A DNA stretch of 64,000 nucleotides, from positions 9,337,664 to 9,401,663 of the forward strand of contig CM049315.1 in assembly GCA_026874595.1 (NCBI GenBank), written 5' to 3'. Positions 22,631 through 34,780 of the stretch are shown here, one piece after another; position 1 is the first letter of the stretch, and every line of letters starts with the position of its first letter. A model generated the notes under the pieces. That model was not told where the DNA came from, did no database searches, and saw nothing but the letters and a program-made list of their open reading frames with translations. The translations under genes and the position numbers were made by a program. Origin of the DNA: Sipunculus nudus (taxonomy: Eukaryota > Annelida > Sipuncula > Golfingiida > Sipunculidae).

Positions 22631-25090
22631 TTTTCTCTTATGTCAGACTGCAATGCTATGTGCACGTATTATAATATTCGGTCTCAATAAGTCTTCACAT
22701 GTTATCAGGTATGTTTGGAGCTTAGGGAGAAACCTGATTTGTGGTTTTAAATAAGGAACTTCTGTGCACCGGGAAATGCTTAAGGTACTTGACACAAACA
22801 ATAGTTATCTAAAGGGATTACGTTAAAACCGTAGCAGAACTCATGTAAAAAAGGTTGACCTATATTCCACAGGCTATGTGAGAATAAAAATGTTTTAAGC
22901 TTACTGAAATTATACTGAAGAATTCATGGTTGCTGGAGAATTTCATTCCTTCACAACCCAAAAGTTATCGTTATTCGAATTTAGGATAAAACCAGCTTCA
23001 CCAGTTCTTCATGTGATAATGCGTCATGGTGAATTTTCATCGCATCCATCGGTTTGTGTGGATGAGAAATAATTGAAAATACTTCATATTCTCCAGCCAC
23101 AGGTGCAGAGCTTTTAAGAAATTTTAAAATCATAGATAATCTTTATCAGTCGCCCAGGCCTGATGATTCTGTTTACATTTATTCTATTTGTTAACATTGT
23201 TTAGACATTAAAAAAAAAAGAACCGGTCGTATCTAATTTAGTTTTGTTAAATTGTTTACCGTAAATCAGAAATCCCCGTAAAGAAATAATGGACATTGTG
23301 CAAAGGAACTGCTTGCGAAATTAAATTAAATGAGTTCTTTTACATTGCCACAGGAAGGACCACCCCGAATGTGGCCATCTCCCCGGACCGTCACGGACGA
23401 ACACGGCAGTTTTGAACTTCCCAAAACTGCCGTGTTGGCCTCCCGGAACCCCAAGGACCTTCCCGGACGTTCCAGGACCAACAGGGATCGCCGCGGACCA
23501 TCATGGCGGCTACACGGTTCACACGCCGGATGTGATCCGTGACGATCCGGCACCTATATGAGCCTGGGGCTCAAGAAATCACCTCTAAAGTAAAGAATTT
23601 TCAGGTTCTTGGGGATAAGGCCTTTAACCTATTGTAGTCTTTCAATATTTCTCAAGACAGAACATATTAGGAACTCGAAGAACTCTCAAAAATATATTAA
23701 AAGTTTCAAAATACAAAAATAACAAGTAGAATGTATATTTTTTTTTAAAGTTGAAAATAAGCGCCGTCTTTTTTTAATTGCTAGGGAAGTATGTACATAT
23801 GCAGGATTCCATTCCGGTGTCCTGCAACAATTTAATGTGCAATTTAACACTTTGGATGGAGATGTCAGTCACCTGCTTCTATCAATCCATTATACTGCCG
23901 GTTAACGGCAAAATACAGAATTGTTTATATTGTGATAAAAGTACCAAACTTGGTGGAGATATTAACAATTTTTTATTAGTTCCACCAAATCTTCTCAGTG
24001 TAACGGGGGCGGATCCTATGTTAAATTTGGGGTACTCAAATTTATATGAAAAATACACGGAAGATCATCATAGTTAATTACATCATATACATTCCTTATA
24101 GATAGAGTAAAATTTTGGAATATTTGGTTCTATTTAATTAACATCATCATGAGAAATGTAAAATTACCTTTGTGATCTCATTAATGTAAACATTTGTAAA
24201 TAAAAGATGACTATTTGCCATTTAACGACATGTAGTTAACTGAAGTTAATTTTTTGTTAAATATGGCATAAATCTTCCGTTTTAAAGTAAGGTTTAATCA
24301 CTATTCTCAATTCACATCTCGTCGATGTCTCCTTTGATGAATATAGGAGACTGTACGGGAGGGCAATGAGAAGGGGCGGGGGTTACTACTTACGTAGTAT
24401 GGGTTCACTGTATAAACATTACTTATTTCATCATACAATGTGTATGTTGCTTCGTGCTTAACAATCATGTACAGTTTTATTGTTCTTAGTGCAAAATATC
24501 TGTCGTTTTTATGAATGAGCTTATGGACATTTCCATAATAGCACTGAAATAAACCCCTGAATTTCCAGGGAGGGGGATCATTTTTAATTATCAGGGGCGG
24601 ATCATATTTAATTATCAGGGTACATTCTTTTAAAATGTTATCATAAATGTACAACTAAACAGCGTTTTAAAGTTTTATTTCTACAAACAAATCTTGAAAA
24701 CCAACAAACTATCCATTTGCGTATACTGTCCCTTTTCAATTATCAAATCATTACATGAACATCTCAATCTGGCAAGCGCTTGTTTATGCTTGGTATTAGT
24801 TACACACAGTAAATATTTCTCCATTAATTGATAGCATTAAAAGTACCACATAAATTTAATTTAGTACTTACTTCTACACCACAAGACCAGTTTTGTTCTA
24901 TCATATCAATAATTCTTTCCTTTATTTTAGCCAAAATATTCTACTGTCTCCTACTTCTTGATTCATCCACACATACCCAAAACCTACGCTGCATATTTTG
25001 CTTCTTATATGAGTAACCCATGTTTGTTTTACATTCATATCTAGATATCTCCAATAACCATAATGTACTAGTTTTGTCCAGTATTTTACA
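22631..25090. other. Intergenic stretch, no intact gene seen
   Basis: The stretch is AT-rich except for a GC-rich patch at 23350-23570. Open frames near 23780-24077 and 24307-24654 show no recognised domain. A short repeat with GGGGCGGATC occurs near 24010 and twice in tandem near 24575-24620, and appears inverted near 28580; it may be the edge of an unclassified interspersed repeat. Confidence 0.6.
23350..23570. repeat. GC-rich patch with a perfect 15 bp hairpin
   Basis: About 220 bp are rich in GGAC and CCGG words, in contrast to the AT-rich surroundings. Arms 23400-23414 (AACACGGCAGTTTTG) and 23422-23436 (CAAAACTGCCGTGTT) are perfect reverse complements around a 7 nt loop. An open frame on each strand is a by-product of the composition. 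It is perhaps a transposon end; no family was recognised. Confidence 0.7.
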
Positions 25091-27335
25091 CCTCTTAATA
25101 ACTAACCGACATACATTGGATGCCTTCCAAACTCTCCCAATGATGCTGCGTTCAGAGCTGAAGAGCTAATTTTTATAATGTACTTGCAAAATTTATATTG
25201 CAGCTTTTCACTCATTTCACATCTTTCATACCCCCACAGTTCTGAACCATATAATAATACCGGTGTAACCATACAATCAAATAGATAAAATAGCTGGCTC
25301 ACCTATAAACAACTATATTTCCTATAAAGTTTTTTTATGAGAGTCACTGCTCTTCCAGCCTGCGTTTCCTGCACTTTCTTTGTTTTATTCCATGACAATG
25401 TACTTGTAAACATTACCCCGAAGTATCTATAGTCATTTACCGTTTCAATTTGAGTATTTTTGATAATGCCATTTCTCTATTCTTTTTAATAAATCCCCGT
25501 GTCTAAAAACCATAATTTTTGTCTTTCCTAAATTAACTTTTAAGCCATAATTGACAGAAAAAACTTGCAACTGGTTTGTTTGTTTAGGAGACGTCCTACT
25601 GTATCCCTGATGCATACTAAATCATCAGCGTACATTAATGTCATTAATTTGGCAAATATTCATCAATATTTATACCATGACAATCTGTTTCATTAAATTT
25701 TTCATAAAATTCATCTATGAATAAAGAAAACAGAAGGGGACTCATCATGCACCCTGGTCGAGTTCCGTTAATACATTCAAAATAATCTGTTAATCCTTCC
25801 TCTGTAAGAAACCATGATTTCATTTGACTATATATTGACTGAAGTGTCTGTAAGAGTTTCCTTTTTATTCCAGTTTTAAATTAAACATACCACAATAAAT
25901 CATGTTGTACACTATCAAAAGCAGTTGAAAGATCAATAAAAGTGTAATAAAACCTTCTTTTCTTTTTTGTTAAATATTTCTGCACACACCCCATTAAAGA
26001 AGATGTATGGTCTGCTGATGTATAACCTTCCCTATAGCCAGCTTGTGCTTCACATTAGAATCCAGCTTGATCAATATAATTTTGAATTCCGTTTGCCAAT
26101 ATTTTTGTAAATAGTTTACCCACGGTATTAAGTAATGAAATACCTTTATAATTTTTTAGGATCTGTGGTGGAAGCCTTTTTGTGAATTGGTACAATAAAT
26201 GCTTCGCTCCAAGAGACTGGGAAAATCATTTTCTAATACACTATTAAATAATTGTAATATATGAGACGATATGTGACTATATGTATCTTTCAATATATCT
26301 ACCGTTATCCCTTCAGGCCCTGTGGCCTTTCCTCTTTTCATTCCATTTATGGCTTTCTGTACTTCACATGGTGTCATGAGTCCATCAAGCACTGTAACAT
26401 CTTTTAGATATTCCAGTGTATGTTTCCTAAACTCTGGATTAATTTCATGTGTTGATGAATACAAAAGTTTCTTAAAAGTTTGTAGTAACGTACCGGTTCT
26501 GTTGTAACAATTTTCTTTTTATTTAAAGATCTCATGTTTTTCCTCATGGAATCAGTGTCTTTTGCACCTATCACCTTATCCACCTCTGAGGCTTAGATGA
26601 CTGCCTTCTTTTCTCCACATAATTTTTTAAACCTCTGTTTTGTTTGTTAATAATTAAGTAAGTCGCCATCTGATATTGTACATCTATACATATTCAAAGC
26701 TACATATTTTTCATTTTTCCAAAATTCACATTCTTTGTCCTACCAATTTGGTTGCTTCAGTTTCATGTTGTCTTGGAAGTTTTGTTTATTTCTGTAGGAT
26801 ATATTTGATGAATACTAACCAATGCCTCACTTAATTGCTTTGTCCGGATATGTTTCTAAGGTTTCATTAAATGTGTTGAAAAGTAACGCACATTCTATTT
26901 GTTCCAATGATTTTGAAATAAAATGTGCGTTACAATACTACGGGTTTATAAAATAAATATTTGTTCTAATGATTTTGAAATATTTTATCTTCATCAGTCT
27001 GATAAAATTTTACCCATTTTGTCAGTTCGTATATGTGTTTATTCGAAAGCTCTTTCCTTGGTCTGATAATATTAAGTGAACAGCTTAAAGGAAAGTGATC
27101 GGACGGATCATCTGATAATACACAGGATCCATCTACCTTCGCTGTACTCTTCCTGACTATTCCATAACCATAGTTTACGTGGAATGCATCAGAAAATTCA
27201 TCATCCATGGTTGCCCATGTCTCAATGATACATACAATACTGTGATTATTTATCAACTCTTTAACTTCTACTGATTTACTTTTGTTCTTAAGTCCATATG
27301 CATTCCATGTTGCTATTTCTGCATAAGCATTTCTA
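25090..27335 (-). mobile_element. Decayed LINE (endonuclease and reverse transcriptase relics)
   Basis: On the - strand, fragments run in the expected order. Endonuclease start: IATWNAYGLKNK near 27310, IIETWA near 27230, and SDHFPL near 27095. RT: KRGKATGPEGITVDILKD near 26310, a degenerate AGYREG/DLSTAFDS block near 25930-26040, and LMYADDLV near 25630. The C-terminal phrase PVLLYGSELWGYERCEM lies at 25210-25265. Many stops and frameshifts separate the pieces, so it is inactive. The clade is uncertain. Confidence 0.8.
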
Positions 27336-27529
27336 CTAGTGCTGGACTAGTTTACATACGGGGGGAAAATTAAGTTAAAGTTGAAAAATATGACAAACAG
27401 AAACAGGCTTTTAACCATATGCACGAGGGGAAAAAATCCTATTGGTTCAAATAATATTAAAGAAGATAGGTCTGAAATAATGTGTTCAATAGAAAATCAC
27501 GGACTGTAGTCTGTTGGTCATATTTGATT

Positions 27530-28110
27530 TTGAGCAAGTCTGTATTTCAATAGGTCAGAAGCCCTCAGAAGCACCAATGATCCCTGTGAATTTGAGAAAG
27601 ATCGAACATTTTGTTGCGAAGGAAAATCAACGATAGTGCTCTGGTGGCCATATTGGAATTCCGACAGGTCTCCAATTCGATAGAGATGAAGCCCTTATAG
27701 GAACCAATCATCTCTGTGTAAATGAGATAGATCAAGCTTGTTCTTGTCGAGATATCCTAAATTGTGCTCTTGGAGCCATATTGGAATTCTGACAGGTCTG
27801 TTATTGGAAAGGGATTGAGTCCGCATAGGCACCAATGATCCCTGGGAAATGATAAAGATCAAGCATGTTCTTGTTGAGATATCCGGTGCGAAAGATGATC
27901 TCCCATTATGATCTGGTGGCCATATTGGAATTCCGACAAGTCTGTAATTCAATAGGTCTGAAGCCCTCGTATGTACCAATCATCCCTGTGAATTTGGGTA
28001 GCTGAAGTATGTTGTTGTTGTTGAGTTATCACGTGCGAAAGAAAATCAGCGATTGGGCTGTGGTGGCCATATTTGAATTCTGACAGGTCTGTTATTCAAT
28101 AGCTCTAGAG
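27530..28110. repeat. Satellite, ~130-145 bp units (GTGGCCATATTGGAATTC)
   Basis: GGTGGCCATATTGGAATTC-like phrases recur near 27643, 27771, 27915 and 28061. Each is followed by GACAGGTCTGTAATTCAATA, GAAGCCCTC, ACCAATSATCCCTGTGAAT and a GATCAAGC/TGTTGTTG block. Units are diverged. Open frames in it are incidental. Confidence 0.85.
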
Positions 28111-29332
28111 CCATATGATCAGGAAAAGTAGGCAGGCAGAGTTCCGAAACATTTTTACTAAATAATTAACTTGCTCTTTAGTAGGCTGATTGACAAACAT
28201 AAATAGTTATAATTATAACCATGTACTTATCCATGCTGTCACCATACCCTTTATTTAGTTAATTATTCAATTAATGGTAAGCCTACGTTTGTTATAATTT
28301 ACATGAAACATGTTTGCGATATATACATGTTAACAAAATTCAAAAGGCGTGCTAAATCGCGTTAGTTCTGCACAATACTTGAAAAATTATTACTGCTCCA
28401 TTAATCTGGTCGCTTGTTAATCTGAATTAACTTCACTTGAAAGTAAAGTTTGAGTACAGCAGACTTCTGTATTCCATGTGCTGCAAAATAAAGGCCTTGA
28501 TCAAACACTTTTAGATTATACATTATTTATCAATTATTTAATTTATTCATCGGTACCCCCAAAGCAATTGCAGGATCCACCCCTGAAATACCATGAATAT
28601 TTCGTGGAACTATTTCTTAAACGAAAGCCAGTGTACAATACTACAACTGTACCAAAATTGGTACTTTTATCACAATTTGAACAATTTTTCCATTAGCCGC
28701 CGCACTACAAGCCAATGCCAGCAGCTGACAGAAACCGGAGATAATTCTATTTTGAACTTCTAAATGTGTTCCAGAAATCTAAAGTGTTATTATGTTCAGG
28801 GTGCATATCATGCAAATATGTTATAAAGAGAGAAGTATACTACATTAAGCAGCCAGACAAGTACTGAAAGCATATCGAAAAAGTGGTTATCAAAGAAAAC
28901 TGGCATTTGACCAAACTCAAGGATTATAAACTGGTATGTAACGTGCAAAGTATCGAGTTATACTATAGGTACGAGTTTCCCACCAGTAATATAATTCACT
29001 ATTGGTTTAACATGTATGGTATACCCAATGAATCCAGGTAAAAAATTATCATCGATTGAACTTTAAATATCGAAGAAAATAAGTTTTTCACTCACAACGA
29101 CCTTTATTCGCTTTCTAAAAATTAAAACACTCTCCAAACCCTTGTTAAAATGTTTTATAATAATACTTTACAATAAAACATAGGTCTAGGTCAATGGCGA
29201 CCCAAATTTGCATATGACAAACATTAAAAATAAAATGTAATCGAAATTCTTTTAACATAATGATATATTAAGCTTTGATCATGAAAAGCTAGGTCTAGAC
29301 ATGGGTAGTTCATGAGATATCGGCAACAGTGT
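28111..29332. other. Intergenic, nothing recognised
   Basis: AT-rich sequence. A segment at about 28560-28700 resembles, in inverted orientation, the segment at 23935-24030 (shared GTGATAAAAGTACCAA, AGTTCCAC and GGGYGGATCC words), suggesting two copies of an unclassified repeat. Confidence 0.5.
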
Positions 29333-30946
29333 TTTTTTAGCTCAGCTGACTATAAGTCATCTGAGCTATAGTCGTTGTCCATTGTCTGTCTGTCTGTCCG
29401 TCCGTCCGTCCGGATGTCCGTCCGTAAGACTGACACGTTTCGACACCATTGGACTTACGAATCTGAAATTCGGCATACAGTTAGATGTCCCCAAAATCTC
29501 CGACCATGCCGAATATTGGGTCAATAGGACTTCGTTCCTTCGAGATATTAAGGAAAAACCTAAATATTTTATTAGAAATCTATTTTCACACTTCAGGACT
29601 GCCTAATATCAAAACCACTCATCTGATTTTCTTCGTATTTTCCATAAATATTCCTCTATATAGTTACTATGTACATACCAGAAATTAAGTCAGTATTATT
29701 TAATTTAAAAAAGTTATGGGCCCAAACATAATGGACTTTGTAAAAATTTCAGGAAAGATATTTGGTCACTTAAGACCAAAAGTGTTAAAGGTAGGGACTT
29801 TTTTCAGTAATACAACTTTAATTAATCAAAATTTAATTGTATACAAAAATTAGATCAAAATATGTTAATTTTTTTTAAAATATTGGCAAAAATATAAAAT
29901 TGGTACCTTAAATTTTGTCCAACTTTGGCCATGGCACGTTTTTTTCCTGTAAGTACTGTGGATTTAATTTTCACAGCATGTACACATAAGGATTTAATCT
30001 GTTTAAATCTGAAATTTGAAAATAAAATATGCAAAATTAGGCTAGTAATTGAATTTATTTTGGAGGCTCTTGTTGTATTCCCTTACATTGTCAAGCAGTC
30101 CACTTTGATGACTGTAGGTTATTCAGTGCAGCTCTCTCCACTGAGTTGAGCTCGATCAGGCTGTCTGCAGTTCAGTTAATACCATACCACAGGGAGCCTT
30201 TTTCTCTGGCAACCCCCGCTCCCCCCACCCCTACCCCATTCTGTTGACAGACCTGTACTATAAACTAGATGAATATTAAAATTAACATTTTTTTTCAGCA
30301 ACGAGCAGTAACAACGGAGAACCCTCCCCCACTCACCTCTTCAATACCCAGGACTGATAAACAAGATGAATCTTATAATTTTAATGTTAAATAAATTCTG
30401 TTGATGAGACTTGGATCATTTTGATTGTTTTAAAGAAAAAAAAATTCGGGAATTTAATCATAATATTCAAATGTGATAAAATATTAGGATCTAATGTAAG
30501 TGCTAACTGACAAGATTTAAGAAGATATAAATACTTTGTAGCATTTCATTCATATCTCTTAAAGTTGGCAGGGCCTAGGTGTGAATAACACTATTAACTT
30601 AGTATTAAAATTAGGAATATTGGTCAAACTTTGTTGGATTAATTTTTAACTCATATGGCCATATATTTAACTTTTGAAAACTTAATTACCTTCACACATT
30701 ATTTGTTTATGAAATGTTACTTTTATATAACACTTACCGTAGGCCTATTTGTTCCCTTGGTGCATCACTAAATGGTTTAGCTCATGTCCATTATTCTATA
30801 ATTTACAGAGTTTTATTTTAGCATGGCCATTTTCTCATAGCTTTTCTAATGAAAATATACATGAAAAACCAAAAGAAATAAAATATTTTGCAGTTACTAA
30901 TATTTTCCAAGCTTAGCTGAGCGATGTGACCTATGGGTCCCTTGTT
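29333..30946 (+). mobile_element. (GTCC)n-core interspersed element, copy 5 (1.6 kb)
   Basis: The palindromic head at 29337-29370 is followed by GTCTGTCTGTCCGTCCGTCC, then the conserved body (TTCGGCATACAGTTAGATGT). The tail TTAGCTGAGCGATGTGACC-TATGGGTCCCTTGTT ends at 30946. With head, core, body and tail present once each, this is one of the cleaner full-length copies in the window. Confidence 0.8.
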
Positions 30947-31039
30947 CAATAATTGAACTATTTTTTGTTACGTTATTGTTGATGCTCTGTCAAAAAAGTA
31001 GGTCTGGTTTAGGTGTTACTCTTGGCAGGTTGTCAGCAT

Positions 31040-31152
31040 TGTCTAATAAAATAACAGGTCATATAAGGCTTCCACTTTGTTCCAGATCCACCGTCGATGA
31101 CACTGGTACAAAGTGGTAGCGTACTATATGACCTAATGTTTAATAATAGCGG
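31040..31152. repeat. Imperfect hairpin, ~25-40 bp arms
   Basis: Left arm 31056-31080 (AGGTCATATAAGGCTTCCAC-TTTGT) pairs with right arm 31108-31134 (ACAAAGTGGTAGCGTACTAT-ATGACCT) with a few mismatches, around a 27 nt loop. Weaker pairing continues outwards through AATAAAATAAC and TGTTTAATAATA. It could be a small MITE or a pre-miRNA-like hairpin; I cannot tell. Confidence 0.6.
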
Positions 31153-31458
31153 CAGGCCACAGGCATCAGCTCCACCTAAAGCTGTGCATGTTTTCTTTCT
31201 TTTTCTTTTTCTATTATTGTCTGGAGACTGATGTTAAGGATTTTAATCCGCTGATACAACAGCCACCTGTGACACATGGAGAAATTGTACATAATATGGA
31301 GGTAAAGCGTTATGTATTTCATGAAACTGAGATCATATGATTTAATGAGGAAATTGGTAAGAAATTGGGAATATTATCAACATGAGATAATGAAAGAACA
31401 GTTTGTTATCTATTATAAGGGGATTTATTATTTTTGGCTTGGACTAATTTTTTTTATA

Positions 31459-32081
31459 GTCATTTGAGTTATAGTCGTGATCCTTTGTCCGTCGTCCGGC
31501 CGTCCGTCCAGCCGTCCGTTAACAGGGCACGTTTTGAAACCGTTGGACCTACGATTCCAAAATTTTGCATACAGTTAGATGTCCCCAAAATCTCCTAAGA
31601 TACCGAAAATTGGGTCACTAGAACTTCGTTCCTTTGAGATATTAAGGAAAAACCTCTGTTTTCCATAAAAAAGCCATTGTTAAACTTCAAGGCTGCCTAA
31701 TATCAAAACCCCTGATCTGTTTTTGATCATATTATATGCATATGCATATGCATATTGTTCCCTACATTTTCTATAACCATACCAACAATTTGGTCTGTAT
31801 TGCGTATTGTTTTGAAATTATTGGCCCAAACATAATGCAATTTTAAAAAAAAATCAGGAAATGTATTTACTCACTTAACATGAAAATTGCTTAAGCTGGA
31901 GACTTTGTTTTACAGATATAACTTTATTTAATCAAGATTCAATTGTTAATCCAAAATTAGATCTGAATTTTGCAATTTTTTCAAGTTGTTAGGATAAATA
32001 AAAAATCAATACTTTAAATTTTGTCCCACTTTGGCAACGGCACGTTTTTCCCCTGTAAGCACTGTTGATTTAAATTTTACA

Positions 32082-32151
<70 letters not shown>

Positions 32152-33309
32152 ATTTAATCTTGTAAAATCTGAAATTTCAAAGGAATTGATTGAAAAGAGT
32201 AGCTTTAAGTGTCAAGTGTTGTTTACACCAAGCCCACTAGTAGCACAGCTTTCACTAGTGTTATGTAACCGACTCCAGGCAGCTTGCCTTGGCTCAGCTT
32301 GGCCACTGCTAGCAAGCTTCCCCTCTGCCCTTTACTCCGCCACCCCGATCCCCCGCCCCAGATGGTGCATAAACCAGATGAATGTTATAATTTTCTGTAT
32401 TTGATTCATTTCTATTCTAGAATGAATAAAGTGCACATTTAATTGTGTCCACAAAGTGGTGTATTGCTATGAAGATGTGGATGTTCATCAGATAAGGAAT
32501 TCCTTACTTCAGAAGAGTAAAAACTTCACCAGGTGTGAAACTGACTATTAATTCCAATAATAAATTATAGCTGAGATAGTAATTAGCACGATGATATTGT
32601 TTGTCCCTCATTCAACCAACAGTGTGTATACTTTATTTGAAAAGATGTTTTTATTTTATCAGATTTACTGAATCTTTTATTTCGGTGAATAAAATTAAGC
32701 ATGTACTGAAAACTCCGATGTACAATTTTTTAAAATGTGATTCAAGGAATAATCTTGAAGGTGCCATGTTGTGGCATTATTTTCTTTTAAATTCATTTTA
32801 AACATGTGTGATTTAAAAATAATAAAATATATGTGTATGCATAATATGACCCGATATGAGCTACACCGGACAAATAATGATTGCAACATAGAACTCTGAT
32901 ATTTTAACTTGTAAATAAAAAAAAAATGACTCTGATAAAAACTATTAATGGAAAATGTGGATATGCTAAAGAAAATAGGCTTTAATAAAAACTTAAATGC
33001 ATTATTCTCTTGAAATCGAAATGAAGGTATCAGTCCATTCTGTCCACTTACCTGTCCATCTGTAAATTTGTCATATGCATCACAGTATCTCAAAACTTTT
33101 ACTGTTTTTCTTCATGACAGTCTTGTCAGAGTATTAGTTTTGCAATCATATATTCAGAACCTACTATAACTAAGTAGGAGGGCCCCTTTCCTCTTAGCTT
33201 CTCATATGCTTATATATATATAAACCATAACAATAGAATATTTTGCATATTTTGCCTTTGCAAAAATTTCAAACTTAAGCTGGGTGCCGTGACCCATGGG
33301 TTCCTTGTT
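31459..33309 (+). mobile_element. (GTCC)n-core interspersed element, copy 6 (head truncated)
   Basis: The first arm of the head palindrome is missing; the sequence starts at ATAGTCATTTGAGTTATAGT. GTCC-type repeats, GTTAACAGGGCACGTTTTGA and the body follow, with a (TA)n tract at 32083-32149. The tail (GGTGCCGTGACCCATGGGTT-CCTTGTT) ends at about 33308. The 3' part matches copy 3. Confidence 0.75.
32083..32149. repeat. (TA)n microsatellite
   Basis: An uninterrupted AT dinucleotide run of about 66 bp lies inside (GTCC)n element copy 6. Confidence 0.98.
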
Positions 33310-33699
33310 GTTACTAATGTAACATTTTGTTTGAAAGCATTTGTCTTTATATGTATTTATAAAATATTGTTGAGTGTAGCAAATCAATCCTTGAAGACTA
33401 TGAGTGAAGATGTTATCAGTAATAATTTGGTCGGTATCATTTATGATTTTTGGTGTTATGTTTTTTTTTTAGACAGTAGTCTGATATCTTAGTTCTGGTT
33501 TTATTTGGAACAAGGGTATCTTTTTGTCTTGAGTCATGTTCGTGTGTCATTGTCTTTGTTGCAAAATAAAATGTATGTAGAAATTACGGAAGGGCCTCAT
33601 GACAGTTTTTATAGTAAAATTTTATTATATTTAGTCTGAAAATGTCTTTGGTTTTTGGATTTTTAATGATTTTTAAAATTAATGCTATCTATGATAATT

Positions 33700-34780
33700 C
33701 TTATGGCTTTTTTTTGTAGTTTTTCTAATATATAAATTGCACAATTTAAGTGTGATAGAATAAGTGTATCATATGCATTTTTAGTATAGGAACAGGTAGA
33801 CAACGTTTTAATTTATTTAGGATTCCAACATATTTTGATATTTTGGTTGCGACTTTTTTTAATGCGTTTGCTATTTTATATGTTATACCTAGAAAGTTAA
33901 ATTCTGAGACCCTACCATTTATTTTAAGTTCAGGGGTTCTGTCTTGTTTTTTCTTATTGTTAGTGTGAAACCGTGAATTTAGGTTTGTTTACATTTAATG
34001 AGAGTCTGTTTGCAGTTAACCAGTTATGTACTTTGTTTAATTTATTGTTGATGATGTCTTGGTCTTTTTAAAATTTAAAAAGTTACGACAATGTTGTATG
34101 TCGTTCATACATATTAACTATAATTAGGGGCCTTGAATTGATCCCTAAGGTACTCCAGTGATTAAAAAGTATTTTCTTGATTTATGCCCCTTTAAAATCA
34201 ACATATTGCACTCTGTTTCTCAGATAATTATTTAGCCAAAGTAGTGATTTTCCATATGATTATAATTTTTGAAAAAGTGTGTCATGAGTTAATGAGTCAA
34301 AAGTTTTTGATAAGTCAAGGTATATAGAGAGGGAGTGTTTCCATTGTCAAATTCTGTATATATTCTGTGTACTATTTCTAATGATGCATGTGCGGTTGAT
34401 TTTCATCCGAGTCCATATTGGTTATTATATAGTAAATTATGTGTGTAAAGGTATTCATATTATTGATTGCATATTTTTATCGTATATTTTTGAAATGCTA
34501 GGTAGAAGTGATATTGGTCTATAATTCTCAAGCAAATGAATGTTCTCTCTTTTTGTGAATCGGGGTTAATTTTGCTATTTTTAATTTATCTGGAAAGATA
34601 AAGGTGGTTATTGATTGATTTATATTAATGCATTGTGGTTTGATTATGACAGGACCAATTTTCTTAAGTAAATTAGTAGAAATATCATCATATCCTGTTC
34701 ATTTTTTTGCCCTAAGATAAATGATTATATTTTTGACTTTCAATTCATTTATATGTTTTAAATGTTAAAAATTATCAATA
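33700..34780 (-). mobile_element. Heavily decayed LINE reverse transcriptase relic
   Basis: Read on the - strand, phrases typical of LINE RT survive between stops: NQYGLG and SKTFDSLTHDTLF near 34280-34420, SLLWLNNYLRNRVQYVDF near 34190-34260, a GVPQGSILGP-like motif near 34125-34165 (read here as GVP, stop, GSIQGP), and NNKLNKVHNWLTANRLSLNV near 34000-34060. It is too damaged for clade assignment. Confidence 0.7.

Noticed and set aside
23326-23553. Paired open frames on both strands of the GC-rich patch
   Set aside because: Overlapping sense and antisense frames around a hairpin are expected from composition. No family signature is present.
24307-24654. 115-codon - strand open frame
   Set aside because: It includes a short tandem DNA repeat (IIKYDPP/IIKNDPP) and no domain.
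32695-33093. 132-codon - strand open frame
   Set aside because: It lies within copy 6 of the (GTCC)n element and is the complement of its non-coding 3' part.
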